NCBI RefSeq assembly: GCF_042477335.2
Contig: NC_091246.1
Coordinates: 107,785,001-107,849,000, forward strand
DNA length: 64,000 bases
Direction: 5' to 3'
DNA from: Ovis canadensis
Taxonomy: Eukaryota; Chordata; Mammalia; Artiodactyla; Bovidae
Shown here: positions 1 to 12,092 of the stretch, in pieces
Layout of the letters: every line of letters begins with the position of its first letter
Numbering within the stretch: the first letter of the stretch is position 1
Program-made: the position numbers and the translations under genes
The notes under the pieces: model-generated
Databases searched by the model: none
Seen by the model: only the letters and a program-made list of their open reading frames with translations
Told to the model about the DNA's origin: nothing

Positions 1-58
1 GGAGCAGTGACTTTGGGGTCAGATGGGCCTGGTTTGAAATCTGAAAATCCTGCTCTAC
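1..58 (+). repeat. MIR SINE, 5' part (split)
   Basis: The words ACTTTGGGGTCAGA and GGCCTGGTTTGAA match the core of the ancient mammalian MIR SINE. The element breaks off where BovB sequence starts and appears to resume near 730, so it was opened by later insertions. Confidence 0.55.
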
Positions 59-475
59 TATATAGTCAAAGCTATGATTTTTCCAATAGTCATGTACAGA
101 TGTGAGAGTTGGACCATAAAGAAGGCTGAAGAATTGATGCTTTCAAACTGTGCTGTGGCAGAAGACTCTTGAGACTCCCTTGGACTGCAAGGAGATCAAA
201 CCAGTCAATCCTAAAGGAAATCAATCCTGAATATTCATTGGAAGAAGTGATGCTGAGGCTCCAATACTTTGGGCACCTGATGTGGAGGGCAATTCACTGG
301 AAAAGACCCTGATGCTGGAAAGATTGAAGGCAGGAGGAGAAGGGGGCGACAGAGGATGAGATGATTGGATGGTAGCATCTACTCAATGGACATGAGTTTG
401 AGCAAGCTCGGGGAGACAGTGAAGGACAGTCCATGGGATCACAAAGAGTCAGACGTGACTGAGCAACTGAACAAC
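59..475 (+). mobile_element. BovB (RTE) LINE, 3' end
   Basis: A 5'-truncated BovB copy, recognised from the block around GTCAAAGCTATG, the CCTGATGCTGG block and the terminal GACTGAGCAACTGAACAACA. It covers the last few hundred bases of the reverse-transcriptase reading frame and the 3' end, with many stops. It lies inside the MIR. Confidence 0.85.
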
Positions 476-486
476 AACTATATTAA

Positions 487-672
487 CACCTCAGGTTAAA
501 GTGTCTGCCTGCAATGCAGGAGACCTGGGTTCAGTCCCTGGGTCAGGAAGATCCCCTGGAGAAGGAAATGGCAACCCACTCCAGTATTCTTGCCTGGAGA
601 ATCCCATGGACGGAGGAGCCTGGTAGGCTACAGTCCACGGGGTCACAAAGAGTCAGACACGACTGAGTGACT
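487..672 (+). mobile_element. Bov-tA SINE
   Basis: Artiodactyl tRNA-derived SINE, with box-B-like GGGTTCAGTCCC, then the BovA body and the GACACGACTGAGTGACT end. It directly follows the BovB copy, so the two may share one insertion point. Confidence 0.9.
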
Positions 673-729
673 TCATTCTCTTCTCCTGTATAAAACTGAG
701 CAGAAGAGAGCATGTTTTTTCAGCTTTGA

Positions 730-830
730 AGGTACTCTACTGCCTGGAGAAAGTTACTTAATCTCTCTGCATCTCAATTCCACCCTTAACATATGGGATA
801 TAATATCAGTCTCACAGTTTAGCCATGAGA
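730..830 (+). repeat. MIR SINE, 3' part
   Basis: AAGTTACTTAATCTCTCTGC and a following GGGATATAATATCAGTCTCA match the 3' half of MIR. This is the continuation of the piece at the window start. Confidence 0.5.
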
Positions 831-1387
831 AGTAAAGATCAGGTGGTTAAATGTAAGTTCTTGTTCCCTTTAAACACAAGGCTGTTAGGATGCCCATGTA
901 TGAATCTATCAGACAAGCTCAGCATCAGCAGAGATACATATAAGGCTATGGCTTTCTGTGGGCACTTTTTGCAAGAACCGTTGAGCTCTTATGATATGAG
1001 ATATTAAAAAATCAAATGTATTAAGCTGGCCTATAGCTTGATACTAGGGATATTCACTGGTTCACAATAAACAAAGAGGAAGGAGGAGTTACACAATGCA
1101 TCTCTGTTCTAATTACTCAATCACTACTCAACTGAAACCTTGCTTCATAAGAGCTTAGCCACAGCCTCTGGGAGCAATAAACATCCTGCATTGCAAACCC
1201 CATTTTGCCATCTCACAGAACCTCGATAAATCTCAGTTGCAAGTGAAGGTATCTCTTATTTTATCTATGTAGCAACTATTTCAAGGTCATTTTTACAACA
1301 GTCATCACTATTAGTCCTCTGGCCAACTCTCCCAGTCAGGGACAGAAGACATTAATATGCAATGCTGGTATTTCTATTTTGCATTTA
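831..1387. other. No gene seen
   Basis: AT-rich sequence without convincing exons or a repeat I recognise. The short open frames here lack any family resemblance. Confidence 0.5.
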
Positions 1388-1592
1388 GGGCCTCCCCGGT
1401 GGTTCAGTACTAAAGAGTCCGTCTGCCAATGCAGGAGATATCCATTCAGTCCCTGGGTGGGGAAGATCTCCTGGAGAAGGAAACGAAAACCCAGTCCAGT
1501 CTTCTTGCCTGGAGAATTCCATGGACAGAGGAGCCTGGCAGGCTACAGTCCATGGGGTCCCAAAGAGTCGGACATGACTTAGCAACTAAACA
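1388..1592 (+). mobile_element. Bov-tA SINE
   Basis: Complete SINE from the GGGCCTCCCCGGTGGTTCAG head through the body to the GACATGACTTAGCAACTAAA end. Open frames on both strands here are SINE shadows. Confidence 0.92.
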
Positions 1593-2609
1593 CTGAACAA
1601 CCACCTCTGCAGAGAGAATTAGATAAGCAGTGGTGTATTCCCATTGCACGTCTCCCCTTTTCTAAACAGACCCAGATTATCTGTCTACCACACCTCCAAC
1701 CACATTAACCCCAGACAGGGTTTCTTCAGATGAAACACAACACAGTTCTGCTCTGTTCATATTCAGTCATTTTCCTGAGCCTGTGCCTGGCTCATCCTAA
1801 CCGTTCCCCGTCTTCTCAGCATGTCATGACAGGCTCTCAGCAAGAGTGGACTGCAGGGTCTCGTCCCTTATGTCCTGATTCTTATTGCTTCCACTGATGG
1901 AGTGACTTTCCAGGTCTGGAAGCACTTTCCTATGTGTGTGACAAGTTCCCGAAGCCTTCCTGGAGCAGGACGATGCCTCTCGCTGCCTGGCTCAGAACCA
2001 GTGACTCTGCTCATCTGTGGCATGCCCTGTGATGTGTTGTATTTATTCTGCCTGTGCACATTCCTGCCTTCCTAGAGGGAGACGTGAATAAACCACCCGG
2101 CCTTTCCCCGCAAGAAAGTAATTTTTTCACCTTAGGTGGGCCATCTGTTTCTCTGAACACAGCTCTGCTTTGACTTGATTTGAATACATCTTGTCCCAGG
2201 CGTTTTGCCAGCTGTACCAAAAGAAAAAAAAAAGCTGTAGGCTCCAGGAAATGGAGCAACTAAAAGTGGTTTCCCTGTAATGTCAGGTCACTCTTTCTTT
2301 CTGAAATGCAACTTATGGAATTAACCTAAAGGAAATTGTGCATCACTCTCCGTAGGGGTGGTTTGCAGAGTGGCAGGAGGCCCTGATAACAACCAACCAT
2401 GAATTTCCTAAGTCTCAGTCTCACTGAGGTATGTCACTAGATTTAGCACTGTCCCTACAAATGGAGAGGAAAACTGGGTGCTTGCACTGGACCCCAAACA
2501 GAGGCCCCCTAAGCTAAAGGTTCTCCTCAACACCAGACGCAGACCCAGTCCACACATGCAGTTTCAGTATTCATTTCTCAGTCTCACTCAAATGACTGCT
2601 CCTTTCCTT
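1593..2609. other. No gene seen
   Basis: Apparently single-copy sequence. Two short minus-strand open frames overlap it but show no known domain, splice context or codon bias. Confidence 0.45.
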
Positions 2610-2706
2610 TTTTTTTTTTGTATGTAACTTTTTACTTTATATTGGAGTATAGCCAATTAACAATGTTGTGATAGCTTCAGGTGGACAGCAAAGGAGCTCA
2701 TCAAAT
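2610..2706 (-). repeat. L1 3' end fragment, inverted
   Basis: A T-run followed by TTGGAGTATAGCCAATTAAC and ACAATGTTGTGATAG is the reverse of the common artiodactyl L1 3' end. Confidence 0.6.
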
Positions 2707-2869
2707 GGCTGATTCTGGTGCTCAGGTGTGTTAAGAAAATTTTCCTTAAACCATTTGGAATTAAAGATCTCTTCTTAAGTGCCCAAGCTATTGGGGAAAA
2801 AGTATTACCCAGGGCAGAGTGTCAAAATATTCAGGCTGCATAGCAAAATAAATATTCAAGAAAATGAAA

Positions 2870-3740
2870 TGACATCCTATATAATGGGAAAAATATTTAC
2901 AAATCTTATGTCTAGTAGGGGGTTGATAGCTAAAATATATAAAGAATTTATTCTAAAATCCTATAGGAAATCATCCCTGAATATTCATTGGAAGGACTGA
3001 TGCTGAAGCTGAAGCTCTAATGCTTTGGCCACCTGATTCAAAGAGATGACTCACTGGAAAAGACCCCAATGCTGGGAAAGATTGAGGGCAGGAGGAGAAG
3101 GAGGGAACAGAGGATGAGATGGCTGGATGGCATCACCGACTCAATGGACATGAGTTTTCGCAAACTCCAGGACACAGCAAAGGACAGGGAAGCCTGGGGT
3201 GCTGCAGTCCATGGGGTCACAAAGAGTCAGACATGACTTAGTGACTGAACAACAATAAAGAATTCATACAACTAAATAGCCAACAAACAAACAAACAATC
3301 CAATTTAAAAATGGGCCAATTCTACTTTTGGTGTATTTAAAATGGACCTACCATATGATCCAGCAATTTTACTTCTGGGAATATAACGGAAGGAAATGAA
3401 AACACTACATTGAAGAGATACCCATGTTCATAGCAGCACTGCTCACAACAGCCAAAACATGGAAACAACTGAAGTGAACACTGATAAATAAATGGGTAAA
3501 GAAGCTGCAGTCTATATATATACACACACACAATGGAATATTCAGCCATAAGAAAGAAGGAAATTCTGCCATTTGCAAGATGTGAATAGAACTTGAGGGC
3601 ATTGTGCTAAGTGAAATAAGTCAGACACAGAAAGACAAATAGTGTATGCCCTCAATTACACGGGGAATCTTGAAAAGAAAAACTGCATTGAAAAAGAGAT
3701 CAGACGTGTGGTTACCAAAGGCAAGGCGTGAGAAGAAGAC
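2870..3740 (+). mobile_element. L1 ORF2/3' fragment, split by BovB
   Basis: L1 words such as GGGAAAAATATTTACAAATC, then, after the BovB insert, CAGCACTGCTCACAACAGCC and AGTGAAATAAGTCAGACA. The two L1 halves join across 2955-3256. Confidence 0.75.
2955..3256 (+). mobile_element. BovB 3' fragment inserted in L1
   Basis: Short BovB 3' piece ending GACTGAACAACAATAAAG. ATAAAGAATT with T/C variation (AAAGAATTTAT, AAAGAATTCAT) occurs on each side and looks like the target-site duplication. Confidence 0.8.
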
Positions 3741-4103
3741 GGGGCCTTGAGCTACTCAGAAGGGACAAGACCATGGCTGATATCCAGCCCTATGCACTGG
3801 CACAGTGTTCCTGCAGGGAACACACAGAACCACGGCCCTGAGGGCTGATAAACAGCTGAGGTTAGACCGCATATCACTGGATGACCATCCAAGGCCACCC
3901 TGCAGGTGGTAATGGACTTGGGATACTGGTCCATGAGCCAAGCAGCTCAAGGTTGGTAGCTGCATGGACACAGACCCTGTGGGCCCTCAGGAGGGGCCCG
4001 GGTGGGCAGGAGGCCAGTGGGGGACACCACTGCAGGTGGGGACGGAAGCAAAGGGGCTCCAGGTACAGGCTCCATGAGCTGTAATTTTTTTAAAAGATTT
4101 TTT
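3741..4103. other. No gene seen
   Basis: GC-richer patch following the L1. A few short open frames exist on both strands but nothing recognisable. Confidence 0.4.
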
Positions 4104-4281
4104 TGATGTGGACCATCTTAAAAGTCTTCACTGAATTTTTTACAATATTGTTTCTGTTTTATGGTTTGGTTTTCTGGGCCAAGAGACATGTGGGATCTTA
4201 GCTTCCTGACCAGCGGGTCAAACCTGCACCCTCTGCTTTGAAAAATGAAGTTTTGACCACTGGACCACCAGGGAAGTCCCC
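4104..4281 (-). mobile_element. CHR-type tRNA SINE
   Basis: Read on the minus strand it starts GGGACTTCCCTGGTGGTCCA. The plus strand shows the inverted head CACCAGGGAAGTCCC at 4267-4281 and box B near TTGACC. This is the artiodactyl CHR family, distinct from Bov-tA. Confidence 0.7.
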
Positions 4282-5551
4282 ATCCAGAAATTTCTAAACA
4301 TCAATAAGAGACTTAGAAATAATTAGAATGATTTGGTGGCCATATTCTTATATCACAGCATAAGTAGCTTCAGGATGAGTTTAGTTTAGAGAATACACAG
4401 GGAAAATTTAATTTCTTACTTATATAATGATTTACTGAAATACATTTGTTTATAAAATGTATTTTGCCATGTAAGTGGTTAAATACTCTGCACATCATTG
4501 TTAGACTGGGCAGCAGTAAGCTGGGGGATAGCGACTCAGACGGTGGAGCCTGTAAAGGCTTCACTGAACCCCTGCTTCCCACCATCCTGGAATGACCAGA
4601 CTTGGGCAGATACGGGTTTCATTTGATTGACAAGCGAAATGTCATTTTCCATCTGTGGCTGAGGACTGGGCCCACCACATCCAATCAGGAGTTCCCAGCC
4701 ACTGCTGCTCTCCTGAACCTTCCGAAGGGTCTGACCTGCTGTGCAAGTACAGACTCTGCAAAGGAAATGCGGGGTTAGGTTTCTAGTGACTTTGCCAGGA
4801 CACAGAGGGCCAGGAGTTCTGTTTAACACATAGCTAGTGAGCATCTAAATCAGGCCAGGCAGAGTCTGGGCACTAAGGATGCACAACATCAGAAAGGACA
4901 AAAAACCCTACACCCGGAGCCAATGAGGAATTGTAGGTGGTCCTTATTCAAAGGCCGAGGATGGATAGACTGAGCCCAGGAGAAGCCTCTGACCTCAAGT
5001 CAGCACCCTCTGCTCTGTCCTCCTTGGGCTGGAATATGAGAACACGGTGATTAATTCCACAGAACGGTGGGGCTGATCTACCCTGAGACGGGTAAGCATC
5101 ATAAGGACAGGCTCCAGGAAAGAACTCCTGCCATACGTTGACTGCTCCTTTGCCACAGTTTAGTATCTAAAATTCTGCCATTCAAAAAGCATTTTCCAAC
5201 AGCTGTTCCTTAGAATCTCATCACTCAAGATTCCTAGTTAAAAATATTTTTTCAGCTGTTAAACAAATTTGGCAAACACTTGAGCTCTTGGTGAGTCACA
5301 ATGAACTGGCATACTAATCTGTAGGACCTCCATTGATTTTGGATTCAAAATTTGGGCATCTCTGTTTTTTTATTATTTGTTTAAGCCTCCATCCCTCCAC
5401 ATTGTAGGTAATTCAGTATCTCTCTCTCAGGGACTCTCTATTCCCCAAATTGTTCACAACCTGGGAATTTACTTAGTCCAAAGGGAGCAGTCTTGTTTCA
5501 AAATTCCAGAGAGAAAAAACTGATCTGCCCATTAGAAGTTCTGATTTTATA
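4282..5551. other. No gene seen
   Basis: Mostly unassigned sequence. Around 4800-4900 there are words resembling old LINE2/MIR (CTAGTGAGCATC, CTGGGCACTAAGGATG), too weak to name. A 102-residue minus-strand open frame (4536-4844) shows no family resemblance. Confidence 0.4.
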
Positions 5552-6345
5552 AAACAATGTGGAATTGGCACAAAAGAGACATATGGATCAATGGAACAGA
5601 ATACAGAGCCCAGAAATAAACCCACACAACCATGTTCAATTTATCTTTGACAAAGGAGGCAAGAATATACAATGGAGAAAAGACAGTCTCTTCAGCAAGC
5701 TCTGCTGGGAGAGCACTTAATCAATGAAGTTAGAACACACTTTCACACCCTAAACAAAAATAAACTCAAAATGGCTTAAAGACTTAAAAGATAGGACACC
5801 ATAAAATTCCTAGAAGAGAACACAGGCAAAACATTCTCTGAGATAAACCATACCAATGTTTTCTTAGGACAGTCTCCCAAGGCAATAGAAATGAAAGCAA
5901 AAATAAACAAATGGGACCTAAACAAACTTACAAGTTCTTGCATGGCAAAGGAAACCATAAACAAAACTAACAGATAACCTACCAGCAGTAGAAAATATTT
6001 ACAAACAATGTGACCAACAAGGAATTAATTTCCAAAATACACAAACAGGTCATAAAACTCAATACTAAAAAATACAAACAACCCAATCAAAAAAAAAAAA
6101 AAATGGGCAGAAGACCTAATATAGACCTTTCTCCAAAGAAGACACATAGAGAGCCAACAGGGACATGAAAAGATGCTCAACAGCACTAACTAGTAGAGAA
6201 ATGCAAATTGAAACTACAGTGAGGTATCACCTCATGCTGGTCACGTATCCCTATGCCTGATTCATGTTGACATATGGCAGAAACCAATACAATATTGTAA
6301 AGCAATTATCCTTCAATTAAAAATAAATAAATTTAAAAAGAAGTC
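5552..6345 (+). mobile_element. L1 ORF2 3' end with internal deletion
   Basis: Typical L1 ORF2 tail text (ATGGAACAGAATACAGAGCC, CATGTTCAATTTATCTTTGAC) leads to the artiodactyl L1 3' end (ACCAATACAATATTGTAAAG). The sequence jumps from a mid-ORF2 block to the 3' end near 6240, so roughly a kilobase is missing. Confidence 0.85.
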
Positions 6346-6353
6346 TACAAATA

Positions 6354-6510
6354 GGGCTTCACTGGGCTCAGCAGTAAAGAATCAGCCTGCCAATGCAGGA
6401 GACACAAATTCAATCCCTGGCCTGGGAAGATAGCACATGCCTCAGAGCAATTAAGCCTGTGTGCCACGACTATTGTTCAATAAAATACATTAAAAAAGAA
6501 AGAAAGAAAA
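6354..6510 (+). mobile_element. tRNA-derived SINE (CHR/Bov-A type)
   Basis: Head GGGCTTCACTGGGCTCAG and box-B-like AATTCAATCCCTGG, ending in an A-rich tail with (GAAA)n. The body after the tRNA part differs from Bov-tA. Confidence 0.65.
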
Positions 6511-6514
6511 CAAA

Positions 6515-6755
6515 CTTATGCTTTCTAAGTGGGGGCATAAATTAGGGATGTGGAACTAACACATGCAAACTACTTATCTAAAATAAACAACAAGGTCCTA
6601 CTGCACAGCATAGGGAACTATGTTTAATATCTTGTAATAAACCATGATGGAAAAGGATACAAAACACACAGACACACACATATCGGAATCACTTTGCTGT
6701 ATGCCAGAAACTCACACAGCCTTGTAAATCAACGATATTTCCATTCTTAAACTAG
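6515..6755 (+). mobile_element. L1 3' UTR fragment
   Basis: Words GGTCCTACTGCACAGCATAG and CACTTTGCTGTATGCCAGAA are typical of artiodactyl L1 3' ends, followed by CTTGTAAATCAACGATA. Confidence 0.7.
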
Positions 6756-8149
6756 TTCTGATTCTAATTCATTCTGCGTGGTATCAGTGTTGAGAACTGG
6801 TTCTGTCAGGCTGAAAGGCTGTCCTTTCTGCTTCAGAACCCCACGCAGGCAGCAGGGTGGCTCTGAGGCCACAGGCTCCCAAGTCAACACTTACTGGATT
6901 TGCACTCACACAGCCAGCCACTGTTCCACAAACACGGCTGCTTTGCCAAGGTGCCCGGCTGTAACTGGGTTTCTAACCACAGCTGCACACTGTATCTAGA
7001 ACACGCTATCCCCCACAAACCTCTAGGCTCTGGTCTGGAGCCCAAGTCCCTGACCAAGACTCCCTCTTTTATCTTGGGGGAACTTTTACATTTTCTTGCT
7101 AACAGTGCCAGGGCCATCTCAGTTCTTAGGAAGCTGAATCTCAGAAGGGAAGAGGAGAGGGCCTTGATTCCTCTCCTGGAAGACTCTTGGTAAGTTCAAT
7201 TTGGCACATGGCGGGGGATGCTGAGAACAATCTTTGTAAATCTTCCTTCACCAGAGACATGAATATCAACTCACTTGTATTGTCATCATCAACAGTATTC
7301 AGGGAATAACCCAAGAAGATCCAGAGGGCCAATGTCTTGCTGCTCCTCCAGCCAAAAACAAATTAAAACAAACAAATATATATTTTTGTGAAAGAGAGAG
7401 AGAATAAGATATTTTCCCCTGCTATAGTTTTACAAATTAAAGGGGGAGGGTCTCTCTATAGAAGCCCCTGTTAGATGGATCATAAGGTGTGTTCTGCTTC
7501 AGAGAGAATCAAGATCCCAAGAATTCTCTCCTGAATTTCTTCCACTGAATTAAAGCCCTAACCACTCTCCCACCCCCTATCCCCCCCACCCCCATGAGCT
7601 TCTTGGAAGCCAGTCCTCACCTCTTAGTGAATCAAACTCCTAGTGGAGAAATCTCCAAAACTTTTAGGTCAGGGAGAAAAATTCCAGCATTTGCCAACAT
7701 GGTTTGGACTCATTAATTTTCTGACCCTAAAAAGGCTATCATTTCTATGGAGAGGAGAAATAAATGGAACTTGTATGATGGTCTTAAATCCCTCATTCTG
7801 ATACTTGAACACTATTTTCTGAAATACTTTACATCGAGGAACTTAAGACACAAATTAAAACATAGCATACATTGCTAGAGCTCTCTTGATGTGGGATATT
7901 TTATACTTCAGCTCTGCTGGTCCAATCAATACAAATCACTTGGATTCTGTGGGAAAACTCAGTAAAGGTTCTATAAAGTGGTCACAATGTGGGGACAATT
8001 TTTGCTAATTCATTCCGAAAGGAGCTCTCTTTGGAATACCAGTAATAAAGGCAAAGGCTGACTTGCCATTGATAGAACACTGTGTTACAGAAAGGCTTTT
8101 GGGTAGAATTGTTATTGTGTTTTAGATTAATTTTAGTGAATGTATAACT
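6756..8149. other. No gene seen
   Basis: Largely single-copy sequence. Includes a short (GA)n run near 7393 and a C-rich tract near 7560-7595. Open frames at 6778-7193 are not supported by splice or family evidence. Confidence 0.4.
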
Positions 8150-8352
8150 GGCTTCCCTAGTGGCTCAGACAGTAAAGAATCTGCCTGCAAGGCAGGAGAC
8201 CTGGGTTCAATCCCTGGGTCAGGAAGATCCCCTGAAAAAGGAAATGGCAACCCATTCCAGTATCCTTGCCTGGAGAACTCCATAGATAGAGGAGCCTGGC
8301 CAGCTATAGTCCATGGAGTCACAAAGAGTCGGTCATAACTGAGTGATTAACA
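8150..8352 (+). mobile_element. Bov-tA SINE
   Basis: Full-length copy, GGCTTCCCTAGTGGCTCAGA to GGTCATAACTGAGTGATTAA. Confidence 0.92.
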
Positions 8353-8423
8353 CACACAGTGAACATATTTGCCTTCCACTCTAATGCATGCCCATATCCT
8401 ATGAAACAGTAAGTAATTTAACT

Positions 8424-8536
8424 TTTTTGGCTGCTCCGCATAGCTTATAGATCTTAGTTCCCTGAGCAGGGATCAAATCTGGGTCCCAGAAGTGAAAGCA
8501 CTGATTCCAAATCACTGGACCACCAGGGAATTCCCA
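8424..8536 (-). mobile_element. CHR-type tRNA SINE
   Basis: Inverted CHR copy: T-run, GGCTGCTCCGCATAG, GATCTTAGTTCCCTGAGCAG, then CACCAGGGAATTCCC at the end. Confidence 0.72.
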
Positions 8537-9129
8537 GTAAGTGATGTTTTAATAGGATTATAATATATGTAACACATATCATGTACTTAGAGATGAAATA
8601 TCCAGGAAAAATATTTCCAAAGCTTATTATTTCTTGGGATTTCCTGTGTCCTACTTGATATGTATATTCACAAAGGGAACTGCTTTTAGTTATCGAAGAC
8701 CCTACTGTATTTATTACTTCAACTTGCAAGTTTTATTTGGATTTCCAAATGTGTAAATTTCAACATGTTTTATTAGAGAGGTTATAGCAATAAAGGAACA
8801 ATTTTGAGGCTCATTTAACACCTATAAATTTCCCTGTTTGCAATGTAAAAGAAATGGCCTCAGCAGACCACATGTCTGCTCATATTTCAAAGAATATGAA
8901 ATCTAAACACATTTTAAATTGCTCTATATTGAGAGCTCTCTTCTTCCATAAAACACTTATGGGCTCATTGTTTATATTTTTATAAAAATGATACCTGACT
9001 CTGAACAGATTTATTATATGAAAATTATTTTTTCAAATAGCTATATTTGAGAAGCCATATAAAAGTTAGTTGATTATAAATCAACAATTACAATCAACCT
9101 GAAAAATGCTAAAAAGACATTGATCAAAA
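8537..9129. other. No gene seen
   Basis: AT-rich sequence with no recognised element. Confidence 0.45.
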
Positions 9130-10300
9130 TATTTGAAAATGTACGTGTATACAAAGCCTGCACACAAATGTTTATAGCACTTTTATCTATAATTGCAAAA
9201 CTGTAAGTAACAAAAATATTCTTCAACAGGTGAAAAGATGAACAAACCATGATATATCACTATCACAGAAAATTATTTGGTGATAAAGAGAAATAAGCTA
9301 AGAAAGCTTAAGAATACATGAATGACTCAAATACAGACTGCTAAGTGAAAGAAGCCAGTCTATACAGATTACATACTCTAGGGTTCCAATTATACAACAG
9401 TGAGGAAAACATAAAACTGTAGAAATGGTGAAAAGATCAGTAATTGTCAGAGTTCCAGGAAGAATAGGTGAAGTCCAGGAAAAACAGTGACAGGCTTTAT
9501 TTTCTTGGGCTCCAAAATCACTGCAGATGGTAACTGGAGCCATGAAATTAAAAGATGCTAGATCCTTGGAAGAAAAGCTACGACAAACCTAGACAGCATA
9601 TTAAAAAGCAGAGACATTACTTTGCCGACAAAGGTCCATCTAGTCAAAGCTATGGTTTTTCAGCAGTCAATGTATGGATGTGAGAGTTGGACCAAAAAAA
9701 GGCTGAGCACCAAAAAATTGATGCTTTTGAACTGTGGTGCTGGAGGAGACTCTTGAGAGTCCCTTAGATAGCAAGGAGATCAAACTAGTCAATCCTAACG
9801 GAAATCAATCCTGACTATTCATTTGGAGGGATTGATGTTGAAGCTGAAACTCCAATACTTTGGCCACCTGATGCGAAGAGCTGACTCACTGGAAAAGACC
9901 CTGATGCTGGGAAAGATTGAAGGCAAGAGGAGAAAGGATGGCAGAGGATGAGATGACTGGATGGCGTCATCTACTCAATGGACATGAGTTTGAGCAAGCT
10001 AGGGGAGATGGTGAAGGACAGGGAAGTCTGGCATGCTGCAGTTCATAGGGTCACAAACAGTTGGACACGATTTAGTGACTGAACAAGAAGGAGATATTTT
10101 AGGGCATTGAGTCTATTCCGTATTATAATGTAATAAGGGATAGTGAATACTATGTGTTCGTCAAAACCCACTGACCTTTACAGTATGAAGACTGATCCTT
10201 AATGCTTGCAAGTTTAAAAAGTATATTTAAGAGTTGGGGTATCGCAGGATGGAAAGCAGAATGTGACATAACAAGCTAATTATATGACAACTGTACAAAA
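9130..10300 (+). mobile_element. Old L1 3' region, split by BovB
   Basis: Degraded L1 text (CACAAATGTTTATAGCAC, then CATACTCTAGGGTTCCAATT) is interrupted at 9474-10092 by BovB. L1-like sequence resumes afterwards (AGGGATAGTGAATACTATG). Confidence 0.6.
9474..10092 (+). mobile_element. BovB 3' end
   Basis: About 620 bp of BovB: GGCTCCAAAATCACTGCAGA, then ATTAAAAAGCAGAGACATTA, ending GATTTAGTGACTGAACAAGA. Frame broken by several stops. Confidence 0.88.
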
Positions 10301-11635
10301 CAACCTTTCTAAAGGGTGGGATGAAGGGAAAGGTGATGACCTGAGCAACTTTGGAAATAGACCCTATAAAACTGAGGGCAAAAGGCACTGCATGTAAGCC
10401 CTGTGGCCCTAGCGGGTTGCCGTTTCCAACTGCACTGTAATTTCAGGCTCACTCTCCTTCCACTCCTCTTCCTACCAAGGCAACAGGCTAACAGCACAAT
10501 CTTCTCTTCTTTCCGGTCTCAGTTCCACTGCCTACCAGCTGGGTGAGCTTGGTCTCGCCGCCTGACCTTTTGGAGCCCCAGTTCCCCACCTGAAAAAGTA
10601 CTTCAGGAAGGAATGTTGCTTGGGTGAAATAAGCCAAGCTTTCTAAAGTGTTTGGCGAACTTGGCAATGTCATTTTTATCACTAATGTTGATATAGGTAT
10701 TGTCCTCATTACCAACAGACCAGGGGCTTGTAGAGGCTTCAGCACCCACTTGGGCTCTACAGAGAACAACCGTTGACAACTTAACCTTTTCTCATTCTCG
10801 GTTTGATAAGTAGGTTGTGTCCAGCAAACCACACAATTATTGTTGGGATCTGGGCTATGATTCCATTTACTGTCAGACCAAGGCCTCTTTTAGACTGCCA
10901 GGAAACCAAAGGGCTCATTTTCAAGTTTCCTTCTTTCCTGGCCTCTTTTCCTGCCAGAGTTTATTTCCATGTGAACATGATCATTCATTCTAAATATTCC
11001 ATGGGCTCCTAAAACTGGCCAGTTCTCCTCGATTCACTTCTCTCCTGAGGTCCATTTTTCTGACTTTATTTCTATGATATTTAAAGATCAGTTTTTGTCA
11101 CAAGATAAAGACTGCAGTGTCTGAGAAGTGTAATTGATTATTTACCAGCAGGTTTAGCTCCACGTATCAAGATTGACTGACCTCTTAAAATTTGTACATA
11201 GTCACCAAACAATTCAAAGAAATTTCTCAGTTCTGCTTTCTTCTCACTCTTTAGAGTCAGGTTGTTGGTCCTAGATTGCATTCGGTATTTAAAAAGACAA
11301 GCTTTACACTAGAAGATCAATATATCTAAAATAAAAACAAGGGTTTGGGAATAATTTTTATTGTTGGGGGTGGAGGGGGTCAAGCTAACAAAAGCTTGTT
11401 GTTGGCATTCCATGTCTGAGCTGAAGATTATATAGAGGTAAATATCAGTGGCAGATTCCTGTTGAAATGAGTTATCTGTTCTTTTAAATCTCTATATAGC
11501 CACCAAAGAAAAGAAAGATTAAACCTTAATCTGTCTACTAGGCTATTTATTGTTCATAGCTGTCAATGATGCCTATAAAAGTATTGTCTTATTATGTCAA
11601 AGTGCAGTTAAGCAATGGGTGTTCTTTGAGCTGAG
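10301..11635. other. No gene seen
   Basis: Apparently single-copy sequence with a G-rich tract near 11365. A 114-residue minus-strand open frame (10488-10832) has no recognisable domain and no supporting splice sites. Confidence 0.4.
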
Positions 11636-11828
11636 GGCTTCCCAGGTGGCTCAGTGATAAAGAATCTGCCTGCCAACACAGGAGACATGTAGAAGATGCG
11701 AGTTCGATCCCTGGGTCGGGCAGACTCCCTGGAGGAAGAAATGGCAACCCACTCCACTATTATTGCCTGAAGAATCTTGTGGACAGAGGAGTCCATGGAT
11801 TGCAAAGAGTTGATTAAGCAACAGAATG
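11636..11828 (+). mobile_element. Bov-tA SINE
   Basis: GGGCTTCCCAGGTGGCTCAG head and box B GAGTTCGATCCCTGGG. Its body is partly decayed toward the 3' end. Confidence 0.88.
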
Positions 11829-11915
11829 CACGTGCCTTGAGCTATACCTAAAAACATAAAATACTTTAAATAGTGATTGCTGTTATACCAAACTATTTCA
11901 CTATTAAAGTGTTAG

Positions 11916-12092
11916 TTGCTCAGGCTTGTCTGACTCTTTGCGACCCCACGGACTGTAGCCCACCAGGTTCCTCTGTCCATAGCATTTCCCAGGCAAGAAT
12001 ACTGGAGTGGGAAGCCATTCCCTACTCCAGGTGATTGAACCCAGGTCTCCTGCATTGCAGGCAGATTCTTTACTGTCTGAGACACCAGGGAT
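11916..12092 (-). mobile_element. Bov-tA SINE, inverted
   Basis: Reads inverted: TTGCGACCCCACGGACTGTA, then CAGGCAAGAATACTGGAGTG, then TCTCCTGCATTGCAGGCAGA. It lies 90 bp from the previous SINE in opposite orientation. Confidence 0.88.
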
